Shown here: positions 1-6,661 of the stretch, piece by piece
How positions within the stretch are numbered: position 1 is the first letter of the stretch
How the letters are laid out: each line of letters opens with the position of its first letter
Source of the DNA: GCA-2731375 sp964631725
GTDB taxonomy: Bacteria > Pseudomonadota > Alphaproteobacteria > GCA-2731375
NCBI GenBank assembly: GCA_964631725.1
Contig: CAZVYX010000023.1
Coordinates: 1-64,000 of the forward strand
Length of the DNA: 64,000 nucleotides
Reading direction: 5' to 3'
Translations under genes and position numbers: made by a program
The notes under the pieces: generated by a model
Told to the model about the DNA's origin: nothing
Databases searched by the model: none
The model's input: the letters and a program-made list of their open reading frames with translations, nothing else

Positions 1-105
1 CTTCCAAAATCCCAAGATGTTCAGGATCGAGCGCGACTGTTTGCGCACGTATAATTTGGCATCGTAAATCAAGACCGTTGAATTGACGTACGGTTCATTT
101 TCCAT
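1..105 (-). CDS. Receiver-like protein, N-terminal fragment (runs off left edge)
   Basis: An open frame starts at an ATG at 105 and stays open to the window edge, giving 35 residues. The segment VLIYDAKLYVRKQSRSIL lines up with SILHYDARPKVRKRTCAAL of the complete receiver-like protein at 375-1304, so this is probably its paralogue on the same strand. The acidic residue after the first beta strand is present; the rest of the domain lies outside the window. The ribosome binding site is weak (AGG about 10 bases upstream). A CtrA-like site lies at 221-235. The call rests on this one short similarity. Confidence 0.55.
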   Translation of the reverse strand, partial: MENEPYVNSTVLIYDAKLYVRKQSRSILNILGFWK

Positions 106-220
106 TGAGCAATGCCTAGCGCCCTATCACGTTGATCGGAGAACTTGCTCCGAAACCATCCGGAACATGCCGACGCCAGAACAACCGCGCCGCGCATCAA
201 GGCAGCTTGACGTCAAAAGT

Positions 221-235
221 TTAACGTTAGGTTTA
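221..235 (-). promoter_or_regulatory. CtrA-like site TTAA-N7-TTTA
   Basis: TTAA at 221-224, seven bases, then TTTA at 232-235. This matches seven of the eight fixed positions of the alphaproteobacterial CtrA consensus TTAA-N7-TTAA. It lies about 115-130 bases upstream of the receiver-like start at 105. The paralogous gene at 375-1304 also has a CtrA-like site upstream (1460-1474). Binding is inferred from the motif only. Confidence 0.3.
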
Positions 236-323
236 CATTAGTCCGCCTTGGAGGAGATATTTGGCGAAAAGCACTAGAGCATATCTCTTCTCAACATGCC
301 CGGGCTCCTAGGAAAAGAGTAAT

Positions 324-377
324 TAGAGCAATCACTTGGATCGCCAAGGCGAATCCAATTAATTGAAAATTGCTCTA
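324..377. repeat. Palindromic element, TAGAGCAAT type, overlapping a stop codon
   Basis: The outer arms TAGAGCAAT (324-332) and ATTGCTCTA (369-377) are perfect inverted copies. Inside sits a second inverted repeat, TTGGATCGCC (336-345) with GGCGAATCCAA (348-358, one extra A). On the minus strand the outer arm begins with TAG at 377-375, which is the stop codon of the receiver-like gene. The same outer arm recurs at 49708-49751 and 52501-52552 with different inner stems. It may act as a terminator or mRNA-end hairpin. A further degenerate TAGAGCA lies near 274. Confidence 0.75.
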
Positions 378-1304
378 GAACGCGCCGGCGACTTCGCCCG
401 ACAATCGTACCGCCGCATTCGCGGTATCCTCATCGACTTCCATCGCCACCCGCAGGGCCAAGGCCGTCTGCTCCAACAGGGCATAGCCCTTGGGATCCAG
501 TTCAGGTGGCGATTGGCTCAATTGGCCGACGACCCGCTCCACCGAGTCACAAAATGATTGCAGATGGTCCAATTCCGTCACCTCCAGGCCCTTGCGGATG
601 ACCAGAAGCGATTTCCGAATGGCCTCGAATTCCTTCGCCGCCCTGGCCTCAAGAAAACGGATATCGTCGGCGCGCTGCCGCAGCACCTTGGCGATGGTAC
701 CGATCCGCTGGGCCACATTGCCGATCTTGATCCGTTCCAGGCTGCCCCTGGCGACCCGAATGGCATCCTGGCTTGGCGCCAGATCCGGCCGCCGCTCGAC
801 CCTGGCCCGCAGGGCATTGGGAACTTCGACCGTGTCACGGCCAACACCGCGCCCCTTACGGTCGCGCCGGTCCGGGCCCAGATAATCCTCGGTTTCGACG
901 AATGGCTTGCGGGCATGGATCAACGCGGCGACCCGGGCGCCAAGCTGCTCGAGTGAAAACGGCCACATCAGGAACTGATCCGTGCCGGAGTTCAGGGTAT
1001 TCCGCACCATCTCGGATGCGCCGTTCCATGACACCACGATCATCGGCGTGTAGGGATCGGAGGAGCCCTCGTACTGCCTGGCCTTTCTGACCAAATTCGT
1101 TGCCCCGGCATCCAGGCCGTCGGCGGCGAAGACCATGAGCTCAAACTGCCGTCCCCGCATCACATCCGCAAGGTCATCGGCATTGTCCACATTGGCGATG
1201 CGGCGAAAGCCAAGATCACGCAAGGCCGCACAGGTCCGTTTACGCACCTTTGGCCTGGCGTCGTAATGCAATATGGAAGCGTCCGCATATTCGGCTCTAC
1301 GCAT
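375..1304 (-). CDS. Response-regulator-like protein with degenerate receiver domain
   Basis: This 309-residue protein has an N-terminal CheY-like fold (about residues 8-130) followed by a helical region without a recognised DNA-binding domain. The receiver looks inactive: the phospho-acceptor position after the third strand (FELMVFAAD, residues 54-62) reads Ala instead of Asp, and the usual Lys-Pro-Phe is Trp-Pro-Phe at 114-116. Asp15 and Ser92 of the pocket remain. Residues 180-260 are rich in heptad-like charged and hydrophobic residues and may mediate dimerisation. A paralogue lies directly downstream at 1-105. The stop codon is formed by a palindromic element. It could be a phosphorylation-independent adaptor; the output is unknown. 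Confidence 0.75.
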   Translation of the reverse strand: MRRAEYADASILHYDARPKVRKRTCAALRDLGFRRIANVDNADDLADVMRGRQFELMVFAADGLDAGATNLVRKARQYEGSSDPYTPMIVVSWNGASEMVRNTLNSGTDQFLMWPFSLEQLGARVAALIHARKPFVETEDYLGPDRRDRKGRGVGRDTVEVPNALRARVERRPDLAPSQDAIRVARGSLERIKIGNVAQRIGTIAKVLRQRADDIRFLEARAAKEFEAIRKSLLVIRKGLEVTELDHLQSFCDSVERVVGQLSQSPPELDPKGYALLEQTALALRVAMEVDEDTANAAVRLSGEVAGAF

Positions 1305-1610
1305 AATTCACCGTCAGTTCTGGTTTTTCCGTGTTTCCCGACCCGGACGACCGCACCGACTGCGAATAGCGCCAATAATGATATCAAGGCGTTAAGAATG
1401 CCCTACGAATACTGGCTAATAATATTTTAGTAATAAATTCGTCTATATGAAGACTACGGTTAACAGAAATTTAATTAAACAAAACGCATTTCATCAATGC
1501 ATTACATTACTTATTGAACACCCCTCCTTTACAAAGCATCCCACCGGAGGCCATCAAAACGACGGCCCCGGGGGCATGCCGCAGCACCAACCGCTGACCG
1601 GCAAGGGCCC
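1305..1610. other. AT-rich intergenic region, 306 bases
   Basis: No gene is supported here. The stretch 1380-1510 is clearly more AT-rich than its surroundings and presumably carries the promoter of the receiver-like gene that starts at 1304. It includes a CtrA-like site (separate entry). The part nearer 1610 is GC-rich and holds the 3' end of the small gene transcript; I see no convincing intrinsic terminator. Confidence 0.5.
1460..1474 (-). promoter_or_regulatory. CtrA consensus site TTAA-N7-TTAA
   Basis: TTAA (1460-1463), seven bases, TTAA (1471-1474): a full match to the CtrA box consensus. It lies about 155-170 bases upstream of the receiver-like gene start at 1304. The local sequence is AT-rich, so chance occurrence is a real possibility. 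The partner site upstream of the paralogue is the main extra support. Confidence 0.4.
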
Positions 1611-1790
1611 CTATAACCTTTCCACATCCGCTTCGGCGAATGACCATTCGGCGGCACTTTCCAATTGCCGCGCAAACAATGCCTCCGCCGCCGCCATGGC
1701 GTCGTCTTCGTTGCCGGCGGCGACGTCGGCCACCCAATACAATTCGCCGTCGGACAGATTTGCCTTCAAAGTCACGTGATACTTAGCCAT
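1611..1790 (-). CDS. Small conserved-type hypothetical protein (59 aa)
   Basis: The chosen start is ATG at 1790, with a CAGGGA ribosome binding site nine bases upstream; the longer upstream frame lacks any such signal. The product begins MAKYHVTLKANLSDGELY and continues with acidic and alanine-rich segments that suggest a small alpha/beta fold. There is no signal peptide, membrane segment or metal motif. It sits downstream of recA on the same strand, beyond the recA terminator. Function unknown; I recognise no family with certainty. Confidence 0.6.
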   Translation of the reverse strand: MAKYHVTLKANLSDGELYWVADVAAGNEDDAMAAAEALFARQLESAAEWSFAEADVERL

Positions 1791-1951
1791 TTGCCATTTC
1801 CCTGGATCCACCGCGTCATGCAAATTTACCGAAGAGGAATACCGAGGGGCAATACCATCTTCTTCGATGTTCCGGAAGCCACTGACATTTGTCGCTGGCG
1901 GTTTGTCGGCGGCGGGCAATCAGACGCCGGCGCGGTGCCCGGAAACGGCAA

Positions 1952-1977
1952 GGGGCGCACCCCCTTGGATGCGCCCC
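1952..1977 (-). terminator. Intrinsic terminator-like hairpin after recA
   Basis: GGGGCGCA (1952-1959) pairs with TGCGCCCC (1970-1977), an 8-bp GC-rich stem with a 10-base loop. It starts about 40 bases beyond the recA stop codon. On the minus strand it is followed by a moderately T-rich stretch (TTGCCGTTT) rather than a clean U run. Confidence 0.6.
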
Positions 1978-2014
1978 GAATGTTCTTGCCGTGTCTGGCG
2001 TTTGAGAACCGCGC

Positions 2015-3157
2015 CTAGGCGGGCGTACCCAGGGCCGTATCCGGGCCCGCATCGGCGTCATCGCCCGCATCATCGGCATCATCGGCATCATTGGCGTCGG
2101 CCGAGGGGATTGGTTCGCCGATAATCGCCTCGGCGATCAGACCGGCGTTGGCCCTGACCTTATGCTCGATTTCATCGGCCATGTCGCTGTTTTCCGCGAG
2201 GAATTGCTTGGCGTTTTCCCGTCCCTGGCCGATCCGGTGATCACCGTAGGAGAACCAGGAACCGGATTTCTCCACCACGCCGGCCTTGACGCCAAGATCC
2301 AGCAATTCGCCCATCTTGGAAATGCCCTCGCCATACATGATATCGAATTCAACGACCTTGAAGGGCGGCGCCACCTTGTTCTTGACCACCTTGACCCGGG
2401 TCTGATTACCGACAATTTCGTCCCGGTCCTTCAAGGCACCGATGCGGCGGATATCCAGACGCACGGAAGAATAAAACTTCAGGGCGTTACCCCCCGACGT
2501 GGTTTCGGGCGAGCCGAACATGACGCCGATTTTCATCCGGATCTGATTGATGAAGATTACCATGCAGCCGGATTTGGAAATCGAACCGGTCAACTTCCGC
2601 AGGGCCTGGCTCATCAAGCGGGCCTGCAGGCCCACGTGCGTGTCGCCCATCTCCCCTTCCAGCTCGGCCCTGGGCGTCAGGGCGGCCACGGAATCGATCA
2701 CCAGCACATCAATAGCACCGGAGCGGACCAGGGTGTCGGCGATTTCCAGGGCCTGCTCCCCGGTATCGGGCTGGGAGATCAGCAGTTCATCCACATCCAC
2801 GCCCAGCTTGCGCGCATAGGCGGGATCGAGCGCATGTTCGGCATCCACGAAGGCACAGATGCCGCCCTTCTTTTGCGCCTCCGCCACCACATGCAGGGTC
2901 AGGGTGGTCTTGCCGGAACTTTCCGGGCCATAAACCTCAACGACCCGTCCCTTCGGCAGACCGCCGATACCCAGGGCGATATCCAGGCCCAGGGAGCCGG
3001 TCGAAATCGCCTCGATCTGAACGGCATTGGTATTCTGGCCCAACTTCATCACCGAGCCCTTGCCGAAGGCCCGGTCGATTTGCGCCAAGGCCTGATCCAA
3101 CGCCTTTTCCTTATCCATCCGGTCCTGCTCCACCAAGCGTAAATTTCCAGCCGACAT
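2015..3157 (-). CDS. recA: Recombinase RecA
   Basis: RecA forms filaments on single-stranded DNA, drives homologous strand exchange and stimulates LexA self-cleavage. The 380-residue product has the Walker A motif GPESSGKTT (residues 77-85), the family-typical segment around DSVAALTPRAELEGEMGD, the loop-2 region and a C-terminal acidic tail. The tail is a run of Asp-Ala-Asp repeats encoded by an imperfect trinucleotide-like tract near 2050-2100. The start at 3157 (MSAGNLRL) has GGGAG eight bases upstream; the longer open frame to 3253 overlaps leader sequence. A LexA box overlaps the likely promoter at 3280-3317 and a terminator hairpin follows the gene. Confidence 0.97.
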   Translation of the reverse strand: MSAGNLRLVEQDRMDKEKALDQALAQIDRAFGKGSVMKLGQNTNAVQIEAISTGSLGLDIALGIGGLPKGRVVEVYGPESSGKTTLTLHVVAEAQKKGGICAFVDAEHALDPAYARKLGVDVDELLISQPDTGEQALEIADTLVRSGAIDVLVIDSVAALTPRAELEGEMGDTHVGLQARLMSQALRKLTGSISKSGCMVIFINQIRMKIGVMFGSPETTSGGNALKFYSSVRLDIRRIGALKDRDEIVGNQTRVKVVKNKVAPPFKVVEFDIMYGEGISKMGELLDLGVKAGVVEKSGSWFSYGDHRIGQGRENAKQFLAENSDMADEIEHKVRANAGLIAEAIIGEPIPSADANDADDADDAGDDADAGPDTALGTPA

Positions 3158-3279
3158 ATTCCGCTCCCTTATCCCATAACCGGCCCCCGGTTTCAATTCG
3201 GGGGCAAAGATTGAAATGCAACAATCCACCAATTGTACCGGCTTTGTTCTCATTTGGCAATAGGGAGTTAATGCATTGA

Positions 3280-3317
3280 AATAAAACAGTTAACGGATTT
3301 ATGTTCAAAATTTGTTC
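3280..3317 (-). promoter_or_regulatory. recA promoter with LexA (SOS) box
   Basis: On the minus strand GAAC-AAATTTT-GAAC (3317-3303) is a perfect alphaproteobacterial LexA box (GTTC-N7-GTTC on the plus strand). Its 3' half forms part of a -35-like TTGAAC (3308-3303), followed after 17 bases by the -10-like TTTATT (3285-3280). A repressor bound here would block RNA polymerase, as expected for recA. The box is also about 85 bases upstream of the divergent gene at 3401, but that gene has its own -35-like TTGACC at 3351. Confidence 0.8.
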
Positions 3318-3400
3318 GCATGAAACAGCCCACCTTTGACAATGGCGCATTTGACCTGTCGGGTCCCTTGACCATATGAATAGAATAGGGAGAATCGCCG

Positions 3401-3787
3401 ATGACGGGGAACGGCAAGGTCAACAGCCACTATCTGATCGAGAAGCATGGCAACCTGCCATGTGCGCACTGGCGGGACGGCCCCTTTTGCCCCCATTGCG
3501 GCGAGCGCGAGGCGATCCGCACGATCCAGGACCAGACAACACGGCCGGGCATCTATCATTGCCTGACCTGCCGTAAACATTTTGCCGGCATCCTCGATAT
3601 CCTGTTCCAGGAAACAAAGACACCGTTCAAGGGCCCCCTGCCCGCCGCCTGGCTGTGGGCCAGGCGCTACAATGGACCGCGCGGCGGACTATTGGGCCGC
3701 GCCGCCCATGGCGCCTGGTATGCGGGTCAAATTCTGCGGCAATTGATCATGGGCAGCGACCGCCCATCCCCGGACAAACGCCAATAA
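3401..3787 (+). CDS. Orphan IS1595-type zinc-ribbon protein
   Basis: The 128-residue product has a zinc ribbon, CPHCG near residues 30-34 and CLTC near 54-57, followed by an Asp-Ile-Leu-Phe-Gln segment. This layout matches the N-terminal zinc-binding domain of IS1595-family transposases. The DDE catalytic domain (normally a further 150-200 residues) is absent and the frame ends cleanly at 3787, so this is either a stable fragment or a domesticated DNA-binding protein. The start has GGGAGA upstream and a plausible TTGACC/TATGAA promoter. It is divergent from recA and shares its upstream region. No inverted repeats or target duplications are visible around it. Confidence 0.65.
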   Translation: MTGNGKVNSHYLIEKHGNLPCAHWRDGPFCPHCGEREAIRTIQDQTTRPGIYHCLTCRKHFAGILDILFQETKTPFKGPLPAAWLWARRYNGPRGGLLGRAAHGAWYAGQILRQLIMGSDRPSPDKRQ

Positions 3788-3815
3788 TTTGGCCCGAAAG
3801 CCATGACCTCGGCTC

Positions 3816-5189
3816 CTAATGCATCCTGACAAGGCCGGCCAGGGCCTGGAACATCAGGCCGCCGCCCAGGCCCAGCGCCAGCAGCACGGCACCCTGAGCC
3901 AGCGCCCGGGTCGAGGCCAGCCGCCGCCCCAGACCGAGGCAGAAACCCAGCCACGACCCCTGGTAGGTTGGATTGAGGAAGATGAGGCAGGCGGCGAAGG
4001 CGGGGATAGCGGCCAGCGCGAAGCCGATTTCGTAGGAATCCGTGGCGGCCAGGATCAGACCATACAGGGCCGGATAGATCATCATCGACAGCGAGGTGAA
4101 GGAGAGCACGCCGCCGGTAACGCTGCCGACCTGCCCTTCAGGCGCCAGGCGCGCGGTTTCCGCCAGCAGAATACCGTGCCAGCTTAATCCGGTGATATTG
4201 AAAAGGATGGCGACCGCGATGATGCCGTTCAACGTCCAGGTATAGTCGAGCTGCGTCATCAACAAAGCCGCGACGGCGCCGAAGAAACCGATGCCGGCGA
4301 AAATCCAGCGCGGCGGCATGAAACCGCTCAAGGTGCCCCACAGGATTCGGGCCCAGATGGCGGTGAAGGATGAAATTGCGAAGGCCGAGCCGGCCTCGAT
4401 CTCGGAATAGTCCAGACCATCAAGCAGATAGAGAATGAAGAAGCCGGAAAAAATCGACTGCAAGCCGCCAAAGGCAAAGGCGGCAAAGGCGATATCACGC
4501 AAATTCGGGTTCCGCAGCACCATGCCCAGCGTGGAGCGCAGATCGCCGAAGCTGATCTTCTGATTGGGGTCCCTTTCCCGGTCGAAATAGGCCCGCAGCG
4601 GCTGCAGCGCCGCCGCCACAAGCAGAATGATCAAGGCCGTCACCAGGGCGGTGCCAAAGGGGCCGAGGCGGATGGTGGTGCCCAGGGTGGCGCTGTAGAA
4701 AACCAGGCCAAGGAGGAACGGCAGCAGCAGACCGGCGATCAGGCTGCCCACCGGCACGCCGGTTTGTTTGACCGAAAAGATCACCGCCACCAGACGCGGC
4801 GGACAGACACGGGCCAGGATGTGCGAACTTGCCGGCGTCGATGTGGAGCCGGCACCCAGCAGCAGGGCGCCCAGGGGAAACAGCCACAACTGTCCCGAGG
4901 CCACGATCAGCATGCTGCCGCACATAAAGATCAGGGCGGCCTGACTGACGCGCAGGGGTCCGTAGCGCAGAATGAAGCTGCCACAGCCGATGGCGGCGAC
5001 AATCGACATGACATTTTGCAGAAAAAGATACAGACCCAGCCAGGCCGGCGAGATGGCGAATTCCTCGGCCAGGCGGTCGGCCAGGATCGGCATGACGATC
5101 TGGCAGACGTAGGAAAACGCCTGCTGCGTCAACATCGACGTCGTCGCGACCGCGAGAATGGTCGTGGGGCCAAATCGCGAGAGATCCAT
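3816..5189 (-). CDS. Major facilitator superfamily transporter
   Basis: A 457-residue integral membrane protein with about twelve hydrophobic segments and a charged central loop (DRERDPNQK, about residue 215) separating two halves, as in 12-helix MFS carriers. It lies 14 bases downstream of a membrane fusion protein gene on the same strand and both are probably translated from one mRNA. That pairing suggests export through a three-part pump, although EmrB-type partners usually have 14 helices. The substrate cannot be read from the sequence. No outer-membrane TolC-like gene is adjacent. Confidence 0.8.
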   Translation of the reverse strand: MDLSRFGPTTILAVATTSMLTQQAFSYVCQIVMPILADRLAEEFAISPAWLGLYLFLQNVMSIVAAIGCGSFILRYGPLRVSQAALIFMCGSMLIVASGQLWLFPLGALLLGAGSTSTPASSHILARVCPPRLVAVIFSVKQTGVPVGSLIAGLLLPFLLGLVFYSATLGTTIRLGPFGTALVTALIILLVAAALQPLRAYFDRERDPNQKISFGDLRSTLGMVLRNPNLRDIAFAAFAFGGLQSIFSGFFILYLLDGLDYSEIEAGSAFAISSFTAIWARILWGTLSGFMPPRWIFAGIGFFGAVAALLMTQLDYTWTLNGIIAVAILFNITGLSWHGILLAETARLAPEGQVGSVTGGVLSFTSLSMMIYPALYGLILAATDSYEIGFALAAIPAFAACLIFLNPTYQGSWLGFCLGLGRRLASTRALAQGAVLLALGLGGGLMFQALAGLVRMH

Positions 5190-5203
5190 GGCCGCTATTC
5201 CGC

Positions 5204-6301
5204 CTAGCGTACGGTGATGTTGACGGCGGCGCGCATGCCGGGCCAGACCGCCTTTTCCATTTTCGGCAGGTCGATCAGGACCGGAATGCGCTGGGCCAGA
5301 CGGGGATCCACCTTGCCTTTTTCGCCATTGGTGCCGCCTTTGGTCATGGAGCCCAGGGTGGCATTGCCAATGGCGCGGACCTTGCCCTCGAAATATTCGA
5401 ACGGATAGGCGTCGAATTCGATACTCACGGGCTGTCCCGGCACGACCTGGCGGATATCGCCTTCATCGACCTGCGCCTCGAGCCAGAGCGCATCGGGGTC
5501 GTGCAGCAGGAAGGCGCGGTCGCCGTCCTCGACATAGACACCGGCGCTGACATAGATCTCATCAATAATGCCGGCGATCGGGGCGCGGATATGCATATCC
5601 ATCAGCCGCTGTTTCGATTGCAGCAACTGAACGCTGATCTTGTCGATGGCGCGGTCGATGGCCTCGATCCGGCTTCGGTAGACGGCCTCCTTTTTCAGGG
5701 CGCTGTTGAGTTCGCGGATTTTCTTTTGGCTGGTTTGAATGTCGGTCTCGAGCGAGCGCAGCTTGGACGTAATGTCGAGCAGGCGGTCGGTCGCATCGTC
5801 AAGCTGGCGGGCGGATACGGCGCGGCGCGAGGCGAGTTTCTTGTTTCTATCAACGTTGCCCTGGGCGATGGAAAGCCGGTTTTGCCAGGTCGCATGTTCC
5901 CGCCGCTGCAACTGCACCGCCGCCGTGGCCGTCGCGATCTTGTCTTTCATTTCCCGCTGATATTGAACAAATTCCGCTTCAATCTGCGTCCTGTTGGCCA
6001 TCTCCGTGGCGATCTCGGCCTCCAGCGTGGCGACATCCAAGCCGGCAACGGCGGTATCCATGGATGCCAGCAGCGCGCCCTGTTTTACCCGGTCGCCGCG
6101 CTGCACATGCACCGTTTTCACCGTCGCGTTGACGTTGGGAGATAGCAAGGTGAAATCGGCCCGGACCCTGGCATTGGGCTCATCGACGTGACGCCACCAA
6201 TGCAGGCTCTCGACGACAACAACCCCGATCAGGATCACGGCAACCAGGAAAAGCGCCGGCTTTACCCAGCGGCGGCGTGATTTTGCGGTGAATTCCGACA
6301 T
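5204..6301 (-). CDS. HlyD/EmrA-type membrane fusion protein
   Basis: A 365-residue periplasmic adaptor anchored by one N-terminal helix (about residues 15-31). It contains a split biotinyl-lipoyl-like domain (start LLSPNVNATVKTVHV, second half IRAPIAGIIDEIYV) flanking a long alpha-helical hairpin of about 150 residues, and a C-terminal beta domain. This architecture links an inner-membrane transporter to the outer membrane. The start at 6301 has AAGG eight bases upstream; an upstream frame to 6364 exists but looks non-coding. The downstream MFS gene is its likely partner. Confidence 0.85.
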   Translation of the reverse strand: MSEFTAKSRRRWVKPALFLVAVILIGVVVVESLHWWRHVDEPNARVRADFTLLSPNVNATVKTVHVQRGDRVKQGALLASMDTAVAGLDVATLEAEIATEMANRTQIEAEFVQYQREMKDKIATATAAVQLQRREHATWQNRLSIAQGNVDRNKKLASRRAVSARQLDDATDRLLDITSKLRSLETDIQTSQKKIRELNSALKKEAVYRSRIEAIDRAIDKISVQLLQSKQRLMDMHIRAPIAGIIDEIYVSAGVYVEDGDRAFLLHDPDALWLEAQVDEGDIRQVVPGQPVSIEFDAYPFEYFEGKVRAIGNATLGSMTKGGTNGEKGKVDPRLAQRIPVLIDLPKMEKAVWPGMRAAVNITVR

Positions 6302-6661
6302 GAACAGGGCCTTTTGCCATGCCCCGCCCATTATGGGGCATGCCCGAAACGCGTTCCCAACCATGGTGCCATGAGCCGGCCCGCTACCGAGGAACTGATG
6401 ATTTGAACTTATGCCGGCCCGTGGCAGCTACTTTAGCAATCCGCCATGATTCAGAGAACGTAAAAATTGAACGCTTTCCCTGGACACGAAATCACGCAGT
6501 GTCGCCGGCCGTCATCGAAACCCATTTCAATGGTGCCGGGTTTTGGCTACCATTGAGCAAAGCAAAACTCATGGAAATTGCTGGATCGAGCGGAACAGCA
6601 GCATCCGACCCGCCACATGGCGCGCCCCTTGGGCCCGCGCCGCCAATGAACAGGACCAACC
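6302..6661. other. Divergent intergenic region, 360 bases
   Basis: This region separates the divergent membrane fusion protein and fused CoA-transferase genes, so it should contain promoters for both. I see no protein-coding signal. The notable element is the inverted repeat at 6527-6556, listed separately. No operator of a known regulator family is recognisable. Confidence 0.5.
6527..6556. promoter_or_regulatory. Inverted repeat, possible operator or hairpin
   Basis: TCAATGGT (6527-6534) and ACCATTGA (6549-6556) are perfect inverted copies 14 bases apart; the inner GCC/GGC extends the pairing with one bulged T. It lies about 105 bases before the CoA-transferase start. It could be a regulator binding site or a leader hairpin; there is no U run, so termination is less likely. 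Confidence 0.4.

Noticed and set aside
1507..1737. Gly/Arg-rich small minus-strand open frame
   Set aside because: It is a shifted frame of the 59-residue gene plus GC-rich DNA, with low complexity and no ribosome binding site.
3401..3787. Complete insertion sequence at the zinc-ribbon gene
   Set aside because: No DDE domain, no terminal inverted repeats and no target-site duplication could be found.
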